64,000 nt of DNA from Endomychus coccineus (taxonomy: Eukaryota; Arthropoda; Insecta; Coleoptera; Endomychidae). The first letter of the stretch is position 1, and every line of letters begins with the position of its first letter. Below, piece after piece: positions 23,737-36,059 of this stretch. A model generated the notes under the pieces. The model ran no database searches. It had not been told where the DNA came from and saw only the letters and a list, made by a program, of their open reading frames with translations. Where the stretch lies: positions 176,173,411 through 176,237,410 of the forward strand of contig OY294068.1 in the NCBI GenBank assembly GCA_958510875.1, given 5' to 3'. Position numbers and translations under genes: made by a program.

Positions 23737-24738
23737 TGACACGTCATGCTACACATGCTACAGAGCGGACGTTTTCCAAAAGCGATACTGAATGAATTAT
23801 TCAAAATATACGACATATACGGGAAATTATATATGCTTACTACAAACGCTTCAAGCGAAATGAATCAATTGAATGCATCGTCTAGTCATCGCTAGATAAG
23901 TTACTGACGACATGAGCGTTAATAAATCACACACGTCCTATCATCATCTTTATCGTACTCGACACAACCTGTATACAATCGAAACGTGAAATAAACGATG
24001 ATAATTTCAAATCAATTGGCGACTTTCTGAAATTTGAGTTAAGCTGAAAAAGCTCTACATATCGTGCAAATAACAAGTATATCGTGGTGTGCTTATAAAC
24101 GTTGCATGCTATTTCATGGTTAAATATACCGATGACAAGCATAGTCTCTTACAGTAAAGTAACCCTTATCTTACCCAGTAGATACAGAAATGTCGCAAGC
24201 GTATATAACTACGTACACGCGCTCTCAAAATGGAAATGCGAAACAGTTGTATTTATGAATCACTTTGACTCGACGTTGTTATATTTACCTGCAAGATTGT
24301 GAATAGTTGTGTTATCAACGTTTCCTGCGGAATTTATGCTTCATAATAACACCCAATTTATGTACAGAATGTTATTCAATGTTCAACCTTATTGTCTTCA
24401 TAAATCATTATTCATTATTCGAGATGTAGCGATAGAATTAATTTAATGACAATTAATGTAGTTACAAGCAAATTACTGTTTTCGAACATGGTATGTATAA
24501 TAATGTTCATGTCTATAAATTGAACACGGCAAATTATATTCTTACAATATTAATATACTGGTGTTTTTTCCGGATAACACACCTGAGTTTTGAATGGTTC
24601 AAATTAAATCGACTTCGGATTGAAAACAATGTGGAAATATTGTCCAGAGAAAAGATTTGTGTTAAGTGAAGAGTCCACTATATGGGTCAGGTCGGGTCCA
24701 GTGATAGCGTAGAAATCCGCTTGGTATATAAACATATA
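23737..24738. other. Intergenic, no gene seen
   Basis: No feature could be supported. The open frames 23927-24142 (minus) and 24102-24302 (plus) overlap in opposite senses and look like chance. Confidence 0.35.
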
Positions 24739-25957
24739 TAGTCTAGGAGCTAGACCGATATTGATGGTCTGAACATTAACCCGATGGCACTATGGTTTAT
24801 CGTTAGAGGACGGTTCAAAGACCAATTCATCTTACAGACCGAATTTTCCCCGGCTGCTAGATCTCGAGATACAGCATCCGCATTTTTTTTCTTTTGACTG
24901 GAGGTTAACCCTTTCCAAGTTGCGGTTACTTGAGAAGCATGCCATTCTTATACACTTCCACCATGTGCCATCATTTTTTATTGTGTCCGTTTATCAGGCC
25001 AACCAGTTAGAATTAACCCGGAAATGGACTGCAAGTTAACCCCCACAAACCTGGTGAAAAATGTTCATTGGTGTTGGCAATAGTTAACATACCCTATGCC
25101 ATCAAAAGTTATCGGTCCATTTCCGAGTAATTGGCCATGATTTGGACCAAAAATGTTTGTTTTTTTCATTTTGTGGATACAACTTGCGGGTTACAAGGTA
25201 ACATGATGACACCATGTTGAATAACTTTATTGGAGGTCAAATAAAGATATAAAATAATTGCCATCACTCCTTGCCTATTTCAACCCCCCAAAAACTCATA
25301 AAATCACCCTCCAAAACAAAAAAAAAAACAAAAACGGGCGTTTCGATTTTAAACCCCGCCAGAATCTCAATAATTGACTAATTTATCATAAAATTGGTCA
25401 TATTATCCATATTATTCATATTTTTGGGGGGTTTATTGGGTTTTATTGGGTTTTGGGGGGTTGAAATAGACAAGGAGTGATGGCAATGATTTTAAATCTT
25501 CATTTGACCTCCAATAAAGTTTTATCCACAAAATGAAAAAAAGAAACAGTTTTGGTCCAAATAATGACCAATTACTCAGAAATGAACCGATAACTTTCGA
25601 TGGCATAGGGTATGTTAACAATTGCCAACACCAATGAGCATTTTCCACCAGGTTTGGGAGGGTTAACTTGCAGTCCATTTTCGGTTGAATTCTAACTGGT
25701 CGGTCTGATAAACGGACACGATAAAAATGATGGCACATGGTGGAAGTGTATAAGAATGGCATGCTTTTCAAGTAACCGCAACTTGGAAAGGGTTAACCTC
25801 CAGTGAAAAAAAATGCGGATGCTGTATCTCGAGATCTAGCAGCCGGGGAAAATTCGGTCTGTGAGATGAATTGATCATTGAACCGTCCTCTTACGATAAA
25901 CCATAGTGCCATCGGGTTAATGTTCAGACCATCAATATCGGTCTAGCTCCTAGACTG
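24739..25957. repeat. Foldback element VI, arms of about 550 bp
   Basis: The left end is TA plus GTCTAGGAGCTAGACCGATA (from 24741) and the right end mirrors it, ending CTCCTAGAC at 25955. The arms run inward for roughly 550 bp each with over 80 percent visible identity, for example the GCATGCCATTCTTATACAC block near 24938 and its inverse near 25748. They are separated by an AT-rich centre around 25310-25420. The GTCYAGG terminus resembles elements I-V, but the internal GGGTCGCTGATCACGA motif is missing. The frame 25433-25771 (minus) is a shadow. Confidence 0.85.
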
Positions 25958-26043
25958 ATAGGAGTGCCTCCACCACAGACGAGTTGCAGCGGGACGAGCC
26001 GGAATGTATCGGAGGATTGTTCCTTGATCGGAATATTGCGGGT

Positions 26044-27284
26044 TAGTCCAGGCAATAAGCCGGGAAAAAGGCCATAATAAAACAAAATATGGTAATTTTT
26101 TTCACTTGGTTCCTGATACCTCATAGATCATTCATGACTATCAAGACCACGGGGGTCGACCTGTCTACCCCCCCAAAACGGGGTTTCAACCCCTCTGAGG
26201 AGCATTCTTATAAAAACAATCCAAAAGCCTCGAAAATTAATGAATTAAGAGCCGAAAATGACCCCCAGTATGTTTTTTGGGCCGCTGATCACGATTCCGC
26301 AGTTAGTTTTCTCGGAAAACTTCCTCCAGATGGAAAATTTGGGACTTTCCTGGGGGTTGTGAATAATAAAACATCATGTTGTTGCAAAAATGACCTCTAG
26401 TAGGTTTTTGTGTAGCTGAACACGATTCCGCTGTTATTTTTCCCAAAAAACTCTCTCCAGATGGGAAATTCGGGAAATTTGAGATTTTCCTAAGACGGTT
26501 ATGGATAATAAATTATAATTTTGTTGCAAAAATGACCTCTAGTAAGTTTTTTGGGTCGCTGATCACGATTGCGCTGTTATTTTTCCCAAAAAAACTGTCT
26601 CCAGATGGGAAACTCGGAAAATTTGAGATTTTCTTGAGACCGTTATGAATGATAAAGTATAATTTTGTTACAAAAATGACCCCTAGTATGTTTTTTGGGT
26701 CGCTGATCACGATTCCGCTGTCAGTTTTCTTGGAAAACCTTCTCCAGAGTCAAAAATCCTGAAAATTGTAATTTCCTTTGTAGTTTCGGGAAATAAAATG
26801 AAAAACGTTTTGAGGTATGTATTATTATTTTTTTTATTTTTTATTAAAGATCTACTTTTCTAAACTCCATTATTCTATATATTTGTTTGCATCATTATAT
26901 ATATATTATTATTTTTATCATCATAAATTGCTTCATTCATTTACATAATTTTGAAAATATGAAATTTTCAGTACATAGTTATTTTAATCATCATCAGATT
27001 GATTATGAAATTCATTTTCTAAAATTCTATTATGTTCATCATAAAACATACTAGGGGTCATTTTCGGCTCTTAATTCATTAATTTTCTAAACTTCCGGAT
27101 TTTTTTTATAAGAATGCCTCTCTGAGGGGTTGAAACCCCGTTTTGGGGGGTAGAAAGGTCGACCCTCGCGGTCTTGATAGTCATGAATGATCTATGGGGT
27201 ATTGGGAACAAAGTGCAGAAAAAATTCTGAAATTCTAGCTCACTATATTTTTTATATTTTTTCTCTGGTTCGTTGCCTGAACTA
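26044..27284. repeat. Foldback element III, longest of the GTCCAGGC family
   Basis: It is bounded by TA (26044-26045) with GTCCAGGC and by GCCTGAAC with TA (27283-27284). The arms match elements I and II (GGGGTCGACC block near 26152 and its inverse near 27155). Four motif copies, all on the plus strand, sit at about 26273-26299, 26404-26430 (degenerate), 26547-26573 and 26691-26717, in modules of 130-145 bp containing GTTGCAAAAATGACC. An AT-rich stretch of some 290 bp (about 26760-27045) without family sequence interrupts the right half and looks like an insertion. It lies only 87 bp from element VI. Confidence 0.85.
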
Positions 27285-27351
27285 GGTGTTATGTAGCCTG
27301 TTCGATCCTACTCTAGTCGATGTAGGGCAATCGTAACAGGAAATGACTGAT

Positions 27352-27591
27352 TCAATATTCTCTATAGTACAAGGCCTGAACGCTGAGTAGAAAAGTCAGT
27401 GTGACGTCATCAACAAGAGGCTTAGAGATGAGACATAGCATACAATAGTTTCGTTCAGTCTTAATGGCGCGTAGACGGTATTGAATGTGATAGATGACAG
27501 TGTTTCCGATTCTGCACTCAAACTTGGGTATGGAAAAGATATCGGCCATATGGGTACCTCGTAGTCTTACACTGGGTATGAACGCAATCAT
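27352..27591 (-). other. Unassigned minus-strand open frame
   Basis: This 79-codon frame contains GTHMADIFSIPKFECRIGNT and SKPLVDDVTLTF. The composition looks protein-like rather than random, with Cys, Trp-poor and mixed polar residues, but I cannot place it in a family. It may be a relic exon or another retroelement piece. It abuts foldback element III. Confidence 0.25.
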
Positions 27592-27626
27592 GTGTTCAAC
27601 TCAACCCTAAGGAATTTCAACCTGGA

Positions 27627-28041
27627 TACATAATTGTTGATGAAACTTCGATCCACCTCTACCCTATAGGGGCAAAAGATCATCAGTCCATACAGTATGT
27701 TTCTTGAGGTCCTCCGACCCTGAAGAAGGTGAAGACACCCGACAAGGTGAGGCTCACGGTTTTATTGGGATACACTCGGAATCCTCCGTCTCGACTATTT
27801 GTGTCGGTTGAGAGAAGAAAAAACAAAGACGCCCACATTTGGCCAAAAGAAATTGCTCTTTCATCCATACCATGTACAATTACACCCCTGTGCGGTTTCA
27901 ATGGTAAAAACGTATGTGACCACTTGCGCCTTTTTCTGTTGGCAAACATGAAGAAATGGTTAGCCGGAAAAAGATTAACATCGAGGTCACATCCGGAAGA
28001 TATGTCTATTTTTGAAGATTTTCTGAAATCTTACTTTTTGT
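27627..28041 (+). pseudogene. Mariner transposase, C-terminal half, decayed
   Basis: The translation starts IIVDETSIHLYP, equivalent to the first catalytic Asp block of mariner transposases. It continues through KVKTPDKVRLTVLLGYTRN and ends with LANMKKWLAGKRLTSRSHPE and FEDFLKSYFL, the highly conserved mariner C-terminus. The HHDNAPAH and YSPDLAPCDF blocks carrying the other two catalytic Asp residues are scrambled by indels, so it cannot be active. No inverted repeats were identified at the flanks. Confidence 0.75.
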
Positions 28042-29375
28042 AAGTTGTAATGTTTAGTCATATGCGAAATTCACTGTTTTTCTTGTTAAAAAAAACTTTA
28101 AGGTTGCTTGTTTTTGATGAGTATCAAAACAGAACTGAATGACATATCAGTTTGAAAATTTTATTGCGTTTCAGTTAAATATGATACATCACAAATGTCA
28201 CATGGGATTTTCGATTGTGGCGCCATCTGTTCAATTTTTCACAGACTTTTCGTCTTTACCTCGTATTGAACGTTTCGTCTGCTTATGTACTGGGTGTCAC
28301 AATCTGAGCACCTTAACTTACAAACATCTGATTTTCAATTTGTCTGTTTTATATTTCGTATATCAATATGATAAATTACCATGAAGTAACGACTTCAACA
28401 ATCAATCATTTTAAATTTACACTATGATAATACTAGCGGACTATCGACAATGCTACTAGTTGAAGCTGCTTCTATTTTCAACTCTGAAAAACATGTCACC
28501 GTCCTTCTAGTTAAATATTGTCCAGTTCAATTGTATTCGAATGCTGTGAAGATTAGTTTGTTTGAACATCCATTTACATGGCTGAAAAGCTCCGGGCAAA
28601 CTCCGGATGAATTTGATTGAAACGGTCAAATATGTAGTAGTTGATCGGCTTAAATTTATCAGGCTAGTTCATGAAAGGTAGCTCAGGGAAATATGCGTTT
28701 CACCCAAAGAATCTGTATCTTGTACGTGGAACTCAGCAGTAGTCAATTGATTTATCGTTCCTTCTTCTCCGAGTGTGCATGCTCAATTTCAATTTGTCAA
28801 AATTTAGGAGCATCACTGTGAATTGCGAATCGAATGAAACGGAATAAATCCCATTGCCGGAATGAATAGGAAGGTATACCGAACGATGCAGACAACTTGA
28901 AATCACTTGAGAATCTTTCGTTGAAGTACAACTAAACAATGAGCCAAACAAATTTGAAAGCATTTCATTTCATATTTTCTTTTCTGATATCCGACGCGAG
29001 ACAGTTTGTGCTTTCGAATAAATACAATAAAATCTGTTTGATGTTTAGTTTCGTGCGCCTCGAAGATTAACGTGTTTCTCTAAGATACACTCTTTTTAAA
29101 ACTCTGGGAATATTAGGTTCGCTTGAGAAATAATGAAAGCGAAAGTCTTCCGCGAATGGATAAAATACACAAAATTAAAACCTCCCTCACGTCCTGTTTA
29201 AATGTTTTCTAAGTGTTTTTCTGCAGAAAGTTTTAATGAATCCGCGTTTACGAACCATTTCACTGGAATTTATGAGTTATTTTACATGAGTTCAAAATTA
29301 ACATTCTCATCTGAACGTATGGTCTACATCTATTATTAATTATTAATATCATATCCTTCTTTGGTTCGAATATAC
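28042..29375. other. Intergenic, no gene seen
   Basis: No supported gene. Some of the sequence just after 28041 may belong to the mariner 3' part, but no terminal repeat is visible. Confidence 0.4.
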
Positions 29376-30240
29376 AGGCTGCTTATAAAGTACTTGTACA
29401 AAATTTCAAGGACGAATCTTTGACTAATTTTAAGATGAAAATTTCATATAAGCATAGGTCCGCAACGGTTTGGTTCTTGAGATACAGGGCGTCCAAAAAA
29501 AACAACTCATTTTTGATTATATTTTTGTTCAATAACATGGCAATTTAACGAAATTTGGGATACTGGGAGTATCAACGATGAGAAACTCAAGTATTCACTT
29601 GGTTTTTTGTTTAATGTTAGAGAGCGCCACCTACAGTGTTGTACTTGGTTTAAAATACCCATAACTTTTTTGTGTCACATAGTATGTAATTTTTGACTAA
29701 AAAAACTTACTCTACATTTAATTTTACATACAAAAGGTACTCTTATTATTTGTCGCTGAAAGCAGCTGTTTTGGAAAAAAACGGGTTTACAGTTAAACCT
29801 GCGTTGGAATTTTGTAAAATAAGGCATAAAATGTGTCTTTTATTGATTGTATTGTGATATGACTCACTTAAATCATTCACAAGACTAAGACTGAACTACT
29901 TCTACAAATAAAATGTTAATATTTAAAATAATTGCTGAAAATGACCACTTCCTAATGCAACGCATGCTTCAATTTGCCTTAACATCGATTGACCAACTCT
30001 TTCGAAAATACCTTATGTCTAATTAATGATGGCACACAATTAAAATATCCTATTTTTTAGATCTTGTTCATTTTGGGCTGGAATTTTGTAAACTAGTGAC
30101 GTCAAGTAATCTAAAAGATACAAATCAGGTGATCTGGGAGGTCAGGCTTGCAGTTCCGCTCTTCCTATCCAACTGTTAGGGAAATTCTCATCCAGAAATC
30201 GTCACGCAACCAAACTACATTGCATCAATTAAACATAATT
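29376..30240 (-). mobile_element. IS630/mariner-type transposon 3' half, decayed
   Basis: On the minus strand a transposase C-terminus is traceable in several frames. It includes a DLPDHLICIFYRLLDVTSL segment (the SPDLxPLDFFLWGYLKSLVY block), RNRI-like remains, and RSMRCIRKW-like remains of the conserved tail. It is followed by a 3' region ending at the terminus beside TA at 29376, which reads CAGGCTGCTTATAAAGTACT on the plus strand. The 5' half with the DNA-binding domain is missing or joined to the next relic at 30267. Assignment rests on the weakly preserved SPDL block and terminus type. Confidence 0.55.
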
Positions 30241-30266
30241 ATGTTGATATTTCTGGAAAAATGTTT

Positions 30267-30960
30267 TCAACTGTAAAAAAGTTTTGGTCTATACTGATTC
30301 GATTCTTTTCCTCTTAATTTATGTTTCTTCTTTGGCGGTTCTTCAACAGCATGTGCTTCTTCAATGAAGGCCGATGATGCCACCGCCTTCGACTCTTCTT
30401 CAATGTCTAGCACATTGTCGTCCGCTACATTGATTGATGGTGAGGGAGCTTCATCAATCTCAGTTTCTTCTATCTCGAATGGAGGCAAGTTCCTGCAGTG
30501 TTTCTCTCTACACTGACCATACAAGACCGGCTTTTCTGTATCCGCAAACTGCACCACAATTATTGTTTTCACACCCGCAGGTGATTAGCTTCATGATGTT
30601 TCCAGATGCTGACTTCCTTGTACTCATCTCTCGTTCAGGTCCTTGCCCATCTCCAATATAATGGATCCAAGGCATTGCCTGCACTTGAAAATATAGTCTT
30701 TGGCTGTGGATAGTCGCTGCACCAGGTGATGGTGGTTATGAAGATAGTGTGGATTTTTTGAAACGGTGTTGATGCAGCATGTCTGTGCTAGTGGCACCAT
30801 CATGCAATGCCACAAAGAGGACTTGGTGTGCAGATTCGAAGCTTTGTTGATGAATGCGGCATTTCTTGAAATTTTCTGCAGTATTTCGCAAAATCTCATC
30901 CTCTGCGAGTAGCGATACGAGTTTCAATTTTCCTTGGAAATAAGAGGCCCATATGGTGTC
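30267..30960 (-). pseudogene. Relic of an unnamed insect Cys-rich protein family
   Basis: Minus-strand pieces in shifting frames give EILRNTAENFKKC, ALHDGATSTDMLHQHRFKK, SQRLYFQVQAMPW and SASGNIMKLITCGCENNNCG followed by GYRKAGL. After that comes an acidic tail with a basic stretch (PPKKKHKLRGK). The CGC...CG..C.YRKAGL segment resembles the Cys-rich C-terminus of a family common in insect genomes and usually left unnamed, often multicopy. At least two frameshifts and a stop break it. I do not claim a function. Confidence 0.5.
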
Positions 30961-31028
30961 GCCTCCTCTAAAAGTTACGACGCAAAATGGTACATATTAG
31001 AAACTGAAAGTTGAAATTGGACGTAATT

Positions 31029-31180
31029 TCAACCTGCGTTGCTTGGGATATATTCACATTGAGAATAGCTACGCTATATAGAACAAACTCTAACAAACTG
31101 AAGTTCCTCCTACTAAGCTCATAAAGTCTCCAATGATCAGATTATAGTTCTAAAACACATATCCTCTACTCAAATTATTT
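31029..31180 (+). repeat. Direct repeat copy 1 (partner at 32351)
   Basis: Starts TCAACCTGCGTTGCTTG and continues through ATTCACATTGAGAATAGC and TAAGCTCATAAAGTCTCCAA. About 150 bp match 32351-32500 in the same orientation. The two copies flank a segment containing a foldback MITE. Confidence 0.7.
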
Positions 31181-31478
31181 AATTTCGAATTGTTCCACAT
31201 AATGCACTGAATATATTTTCCAACCGTTCCAGCGCATTTATTTTAACCTTCATTAGTAATAAAATAATCTCTATGATAAATGGCTATTCAATGTGGTGAA
31301 GTATTTTCAGAATATCTTAGATTGATAATGAACAGAATCGTATTTCATCAACAGATAATCGACATGTATCATAAACGTTCACAACTATTGTATTGTACGC
31401 GTATTTTCATGTTTATCGTGCGGACATTTTATTGTTTATATAGATGGTTGGCATTGAATTATAAATATACCCTCGATA

Positions 31479-32332
31479 TACAGGGTGAGTCAGTTTTTTG
31501 TAGACAAACTTCAACAGGAGATAGAACAGATGTTTTTAAGGAGAAAAGTTTCTATAAACATATGTCGTAGAACGCTTCGTTTTCGAGATATAAGGGTGTT
31601 GAAATTGAAAAAAGTTCGTGTTTTGCGAATATCTCCGAAACCGTTTATCGTACAGAAAACAACTTTTGTGAGCATTTTCTACTCATAGTAAGCTATGTTC
31701 TGTGCGGTAAAAAATTTGACAACCATTTGAACCGCCAATGTTTTCTACACAAAAAAGTAATCTTGGTCATAAGTTCTAGAAATGACCGTTTTTGAGAAAA
31801 ATCAACTTTTATGTTGAAAAACATGGTCAATCCTTTGGTTTTGTTACTTGTTCTAACGTTTGAATAAATTTTGTTTAAATAGTAAGAATTGACCATGTTT
31901 TTCAATATAAAAGTTGATTTTTCTCGAAGACGGTCAACTTTAGAGCTTATGACCAGGAGTACCTTTTTTGTGTAGAAAACATTGGAGGTTCAAATAGTTG
32001 TCTCAAAACCTTCCTTTTTCCAGTGGCGTAGAAGTTGGGGAGAAAAACACCCACTACCCCTTCAAAATCTTCACCAATTGAGAGTAAAAAAATTTTTTTC
32101 ATCGCACAGAACATAGCTTACTATGAGCAGAAAATGCTCACGAAAGCTTTTCTCTGTACGATGAACGGTTCTGGAGATATTCGCAAAAAATGAAATTTTT
32201 TTTCAATTTCAACACCCGTATCTCGAAAACGAAGCCTTCTACGACATATGTTTATGAGAACTTTTCTTCTTAAAAACACTTGTTCTATCTCCTGTTGCAG
32301 TTTGTCTACAAAAAACTGACTCATCCTGTATA
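31479..32332. mobile_element. Foldback MITE with CAGGGTGAGTCAG ends
   Basis: TA followed by CAGGGTGAGTCAGTTTTTTG at the left is mirrored by its inverse at the right (32311-32330). The arms run about 210 bp (ACTTCAACAGGAGATAGAAC block inverted near 32283-32302). An inner palindrome around 31800-31925 repeats CATGGTCAAT on the left and ATTGACCATG on the right. A segment near 32000-32090 breaks the symmetry. No transposase is present. Frames in the region are shadows of the arms. Confidence 0.82.
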
Positions 32333-32350
32333 ACAAAATTGAACGTTTTT

Positions 32351-32500
32351 TCAACCTGCGTTGCTTGAGATTTATTCACATTAAGAATAGCGGCGCTATA
32401 TAGGATGAACTATAACAATGTGAGGTTCCTCCCACTGAGCTCATAAAGTCTTCAAAGGCCAGATTCTCATTCCAGAACACGAGTCCTCCACTCAAAGTTG
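32351..32500 (+). repeat. Direct repeat copy 2 (partner at 31029)
   Basis: Same 150-bp sequence as 31029-31180 with scattered substitutions. It begins 19 bp after the right end of the MITE. Confidence 0.7.
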
Positions 32501-33476
32501 AGAATACTTCTTCAGCTGGTGTTAATTTCAGAGAAGGAGAACTTCTCAAAATATTGAAAATGGAGAAAAGCTAGCTGGATATATTCCCAAACCCTCCAAA
32601 GTTCTGCCAAAAACTACAGAGGGGTGGGAAGACTCTCGCTTGTTCATATTCTTTGGAGGAAGTTCGCTTACTAGAAATGACTTCAAACAGGGAACAATCT
32701 CTGATGAAGATTAGGATAACAAGATGATGTGAGGGTGCAGTATGATTCTGTGAATGATTGTCAATTCATATAATCAATTTTGTATAAATCAAAAACATTA
32801 TCGTTCTTTCTATAAATTGCTCAATATACCCGAACAAAGGGGTATTGGAGTGTGAACACTGATAGTGTAATTCAATCAATATTTCGTCCTAAAATACACA
32901 CTATGGAACAAGATGCATCCAAGGCAATATCGATGTTCAATGTGAAATACGTCTCTGTTGTCTACTATCGAGAAGAAATCGAGTGAAAATAATTGAGGAA
33001 TTATTGCAGGACGCAAATTGAACGTATCTCAGATATTTCAAAATAACATACTCCATCCGATAGGAAATTATAAAAGCAAACCAGACTTTGTAAAGGGACA
33101 AACAAATATTTGGAATATGCCATCGTTGCTGAATTGAATTTCGAACTCGACGGGTAAGTTTTCCATTTACCTTTGCGGACCACCTGCAGAGCTCACATCT
33201 GGATAACAAAAGCTGTTTATGAATATTTCATAGGTGTGTAATAAAAAAATATGGGCTCTAGTTGTGACTCATTGGAGAAGCTTAATTAAAGTGGATGCAA
33301 ATACGAAATAAACAATGATATTCTACTCCGAAGATCATATATATTTACAACCATGAATCTATTCAATAAATATGAAGCTTATGCTGTATTCGAAAAAAGT
33401 TCACTCCGACTACAGTTAATAAATAATTTTTACTGAATCAATAATGATCGTTCGTGCTATTTATTAAATGTACTAG
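32501..33476. other. Intergenic, no gene seen
   Basis: AT-rich sequence. The minus-strand frame 32937-33209 has a second overlapping frame and no recognisable motif. The last 80 bp may already belong to the retrotransposon that follows. Confidence 0.35.
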
Positions 33477-35834
33477 GTGATTCAGTTATGGCATTCATAC
33501 GCAAGTATTAGAAAAAAGAGAAAATGTTGCAATTTTCCATTATGGATGAAAGATATGAGTGTAAACAACACATATAACTTCAGAAAAGCTAATTTCTTAC
33601 AATTATATAATATGTTACTTGAAATAGACTGGTCCATTCTGAATGGTTACTCTAATATTGATGAGGCTTGTTCTGAATTCTATAGTATGGTATACTCTGT
33701 ATTTGATGTAAATGTACCATTATTTCAAAATAAAAAACGTGGTTATCCACCATGGTTTGATAGGTCTACTATCGATCTAATAAAACTTAAAAAAAATGCT
33801 AGAACTAGGTGTTTAAAACATATGTCTCGTCAGAATCTTGGAGATTTTAAGCAACTGAGATCTTTAACCAAAGTTCGAATAAAGGGAGCTTATAATCTCT
33901 ATTTGGAGAAAATCGGTAACTCCATCACTCATGATACAAAAAGTTTTTGGAACTTCATAAATGAAAAAAAGGCACGACTAGAATTCCTGGTTCTATGCGA
34001 TTTATTGAAACAATATTGAATGATTCCAAAGAAATTGTTGAAGCATTTGGTACATTCTTTGCCAGTGTATACTCTGAACCCAATAACAATAACGATTTCA
34101 GCAATATTTCAGATTTGACCAACATTAACTCATCATTTTTAAATATTGCGTCGATAAGTCTACCAGAAATTGTAGCTGGTATTAAAAACCTCAAGAATGA
34201 ATACACCTCTGGACATGATCAAATACCAAGCTTCTTAATAAAAGATTGCGCTTCTGTGTTTGTCGTTCTACTACAGATTTTGTTCAATCTCAGTTTGAAA
34301 TTTAATAAATTTCCTAGTGTTTGGAAAAAAGCAAAGATTATTCCTATTCACAAATCTGGTGATGTTGGAAATATACTCAACTATCGTCCAATTGCTATAT
34401 TGTCTAACTTGTCTTAGGTCTTTGAGATGTGTCTGTATCAACGCATTTATAGTACTTTCTCACATATATCACCATACCAACATGGATTTGTCCAAAAGAG
34501 ATCTACTGTTACGAATCTTACTTGTTTGAACACGTATATTGCTGCTATTCTGACATCCAAGGACAGGTTGACGTATTATATACTGATTTTTCGGAGGCCT
34601 TTGATAAACTTGATCACAATATTCTTCTAGACAAGCTCAAATCCATTGGATTTAGTACCTCCTTAGTAGCGTTTTTTTGATCATACCTCATCAATAGATC
34701 GCAGTTTGTGCAATATTGCGGTCAAAGATCAAATTCATTTATCGCCAAATCCGATGTGCCTCAAGGTTAAACCTTGGTCCTCTACTGTTCCTGTTATTTA
34801 TTAATGATTTGGCTGAAACCATAATCGGATTGGAACTAATTTTTGCTGATGACTTGAAAATATTTTTAGAAATAAAGACCATAGATGACTGCTATGCACT
34901 ACAAAATGATCTGGACAATATTTTCGAATGGTGGGCCAACAATAAATTAAGTCTAAATATTAGTAAATGTTGTGTTGTTAGCTTCAGTCGTAAAGTTCAT
35001 TCTATTTTGTTCGATTATCTTCTAGATTCAGTAATCATTTCTCGTAATACTACAGTCAAAGACAGGTGTTTTATACGATCATCAGTTCACTTTTAATCTA
35101 CATATAAGTGATATGTGTGCTAAAGCTAATAGAACTTTAGGGTTTGTACTTAGGCATTCCAAATATTTCGACAATTTAGAGGTACTACAAACACTATTTA
35201 ATTCATTGGTTAGACCAAAACTGGAATATGCTTCACTTATCTGGAACCCTCAGTATAAACTTTAGATTACACTAATTGAGAGCATTCAACGTAAATATTT
35301 CAAATATTTCTGGCTTAGAACTTTCAATATCTTTCCTAGAAGAGGTTTTGATCATCAATTATTATTATCTACTTTTGATTGTTTGACACTTGAACTTAGA
35401 AGAAGAATAAGGAGCCCAATATTCCTCCACAATTTGTTGAATAATAATATTGACTGCAGTTACTTAGTAGGTAAATTGAATTTTGTTGTACCTAGATTAT
35501 CTTCTCGCTGCCCCTTAACTTTTTACAATGTTAGGTCTAATACAAATGTATCATCTGGATGTCCGATATTTGTCATGACAACAAACTTTAAGGTTATGTG
35601 ACTTATTTTTCAATAGTATTCAGTATCTTATTAGTGTGGTTAAGTGAGGTTTTTCATTTATTTTTTTATTTTTTATCACCATGTAATTTAAGAATTTATT
35701 CAGTTTATTTTCATTATTCCTATAAGATATTATTTTTGTTAAATATTTCTTGTTATTTTTCATATTATGTTGCTCTGTATTGTTTGTCCTATATTTGGGT
35801 TAACCTGTTGGGCATATATATACTGAATAAATAC

Positions 35835-35865
<31 letters not shown>

Positions 35866-35868
35866 ATA
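33477..35868 (+). pseudogene. Jockey/CR1-like non-LTR element, ORF2 without endonuclease
   Basis: This is the longest retroelement relic here. From 33477 the frame covers the linker between endonuclease and RT (KRGYPPWFDRSTIDLIKLKK, then SFWNFINEKK). RT follows: KNLKNEYTSGHDQIPSFLIK, KKAKIIPIHKSGD with LNYRPIAILSNLS, YQHGFVQKRSTVTNLT, and the DFSEAFDKLDHNILLDKL block with the motif-A Asp in another frame. Next come LGPLLFLLFINDLAE, LIFADDLKIFL (FADD catalytic pair), WWANNKLSLNISKC, then LVRPKLEYASLIWNPQY. Stops and about four frameshifts interrupt it, but all RT blocks survive. The 3' end carries an (AAAT)n tail at 35833-35868, expected for target-primed insertion. The apurinic endonuclease and ORF1 are missing. 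Confidence 0.88.
35833..35868 (+). repeat. (AAAT)n 3' tail of the non-LTR element
   Basis: About eight AAAT units directly after the retrotransposon body. Simple-repeat tails like this mark the 3' end of a target-primed insertion. Confidence 0.85.
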
Positions 35869-36059
35869 TCCAAAACACTATCATAACAGATATAACATGC
35901 CAACACATCTGCAGTTTTCAAAACGTATTACGTCACAACACAAAACAACTCCCTATGCGCGCTATTTCGCATTGAATATCACATTTCAGATTTGCAATTG
36001 GCATGGTCTTAGGTCATAGACAACAACATATCTTTAATTTGGGTCCCAGAAGACTGTGG

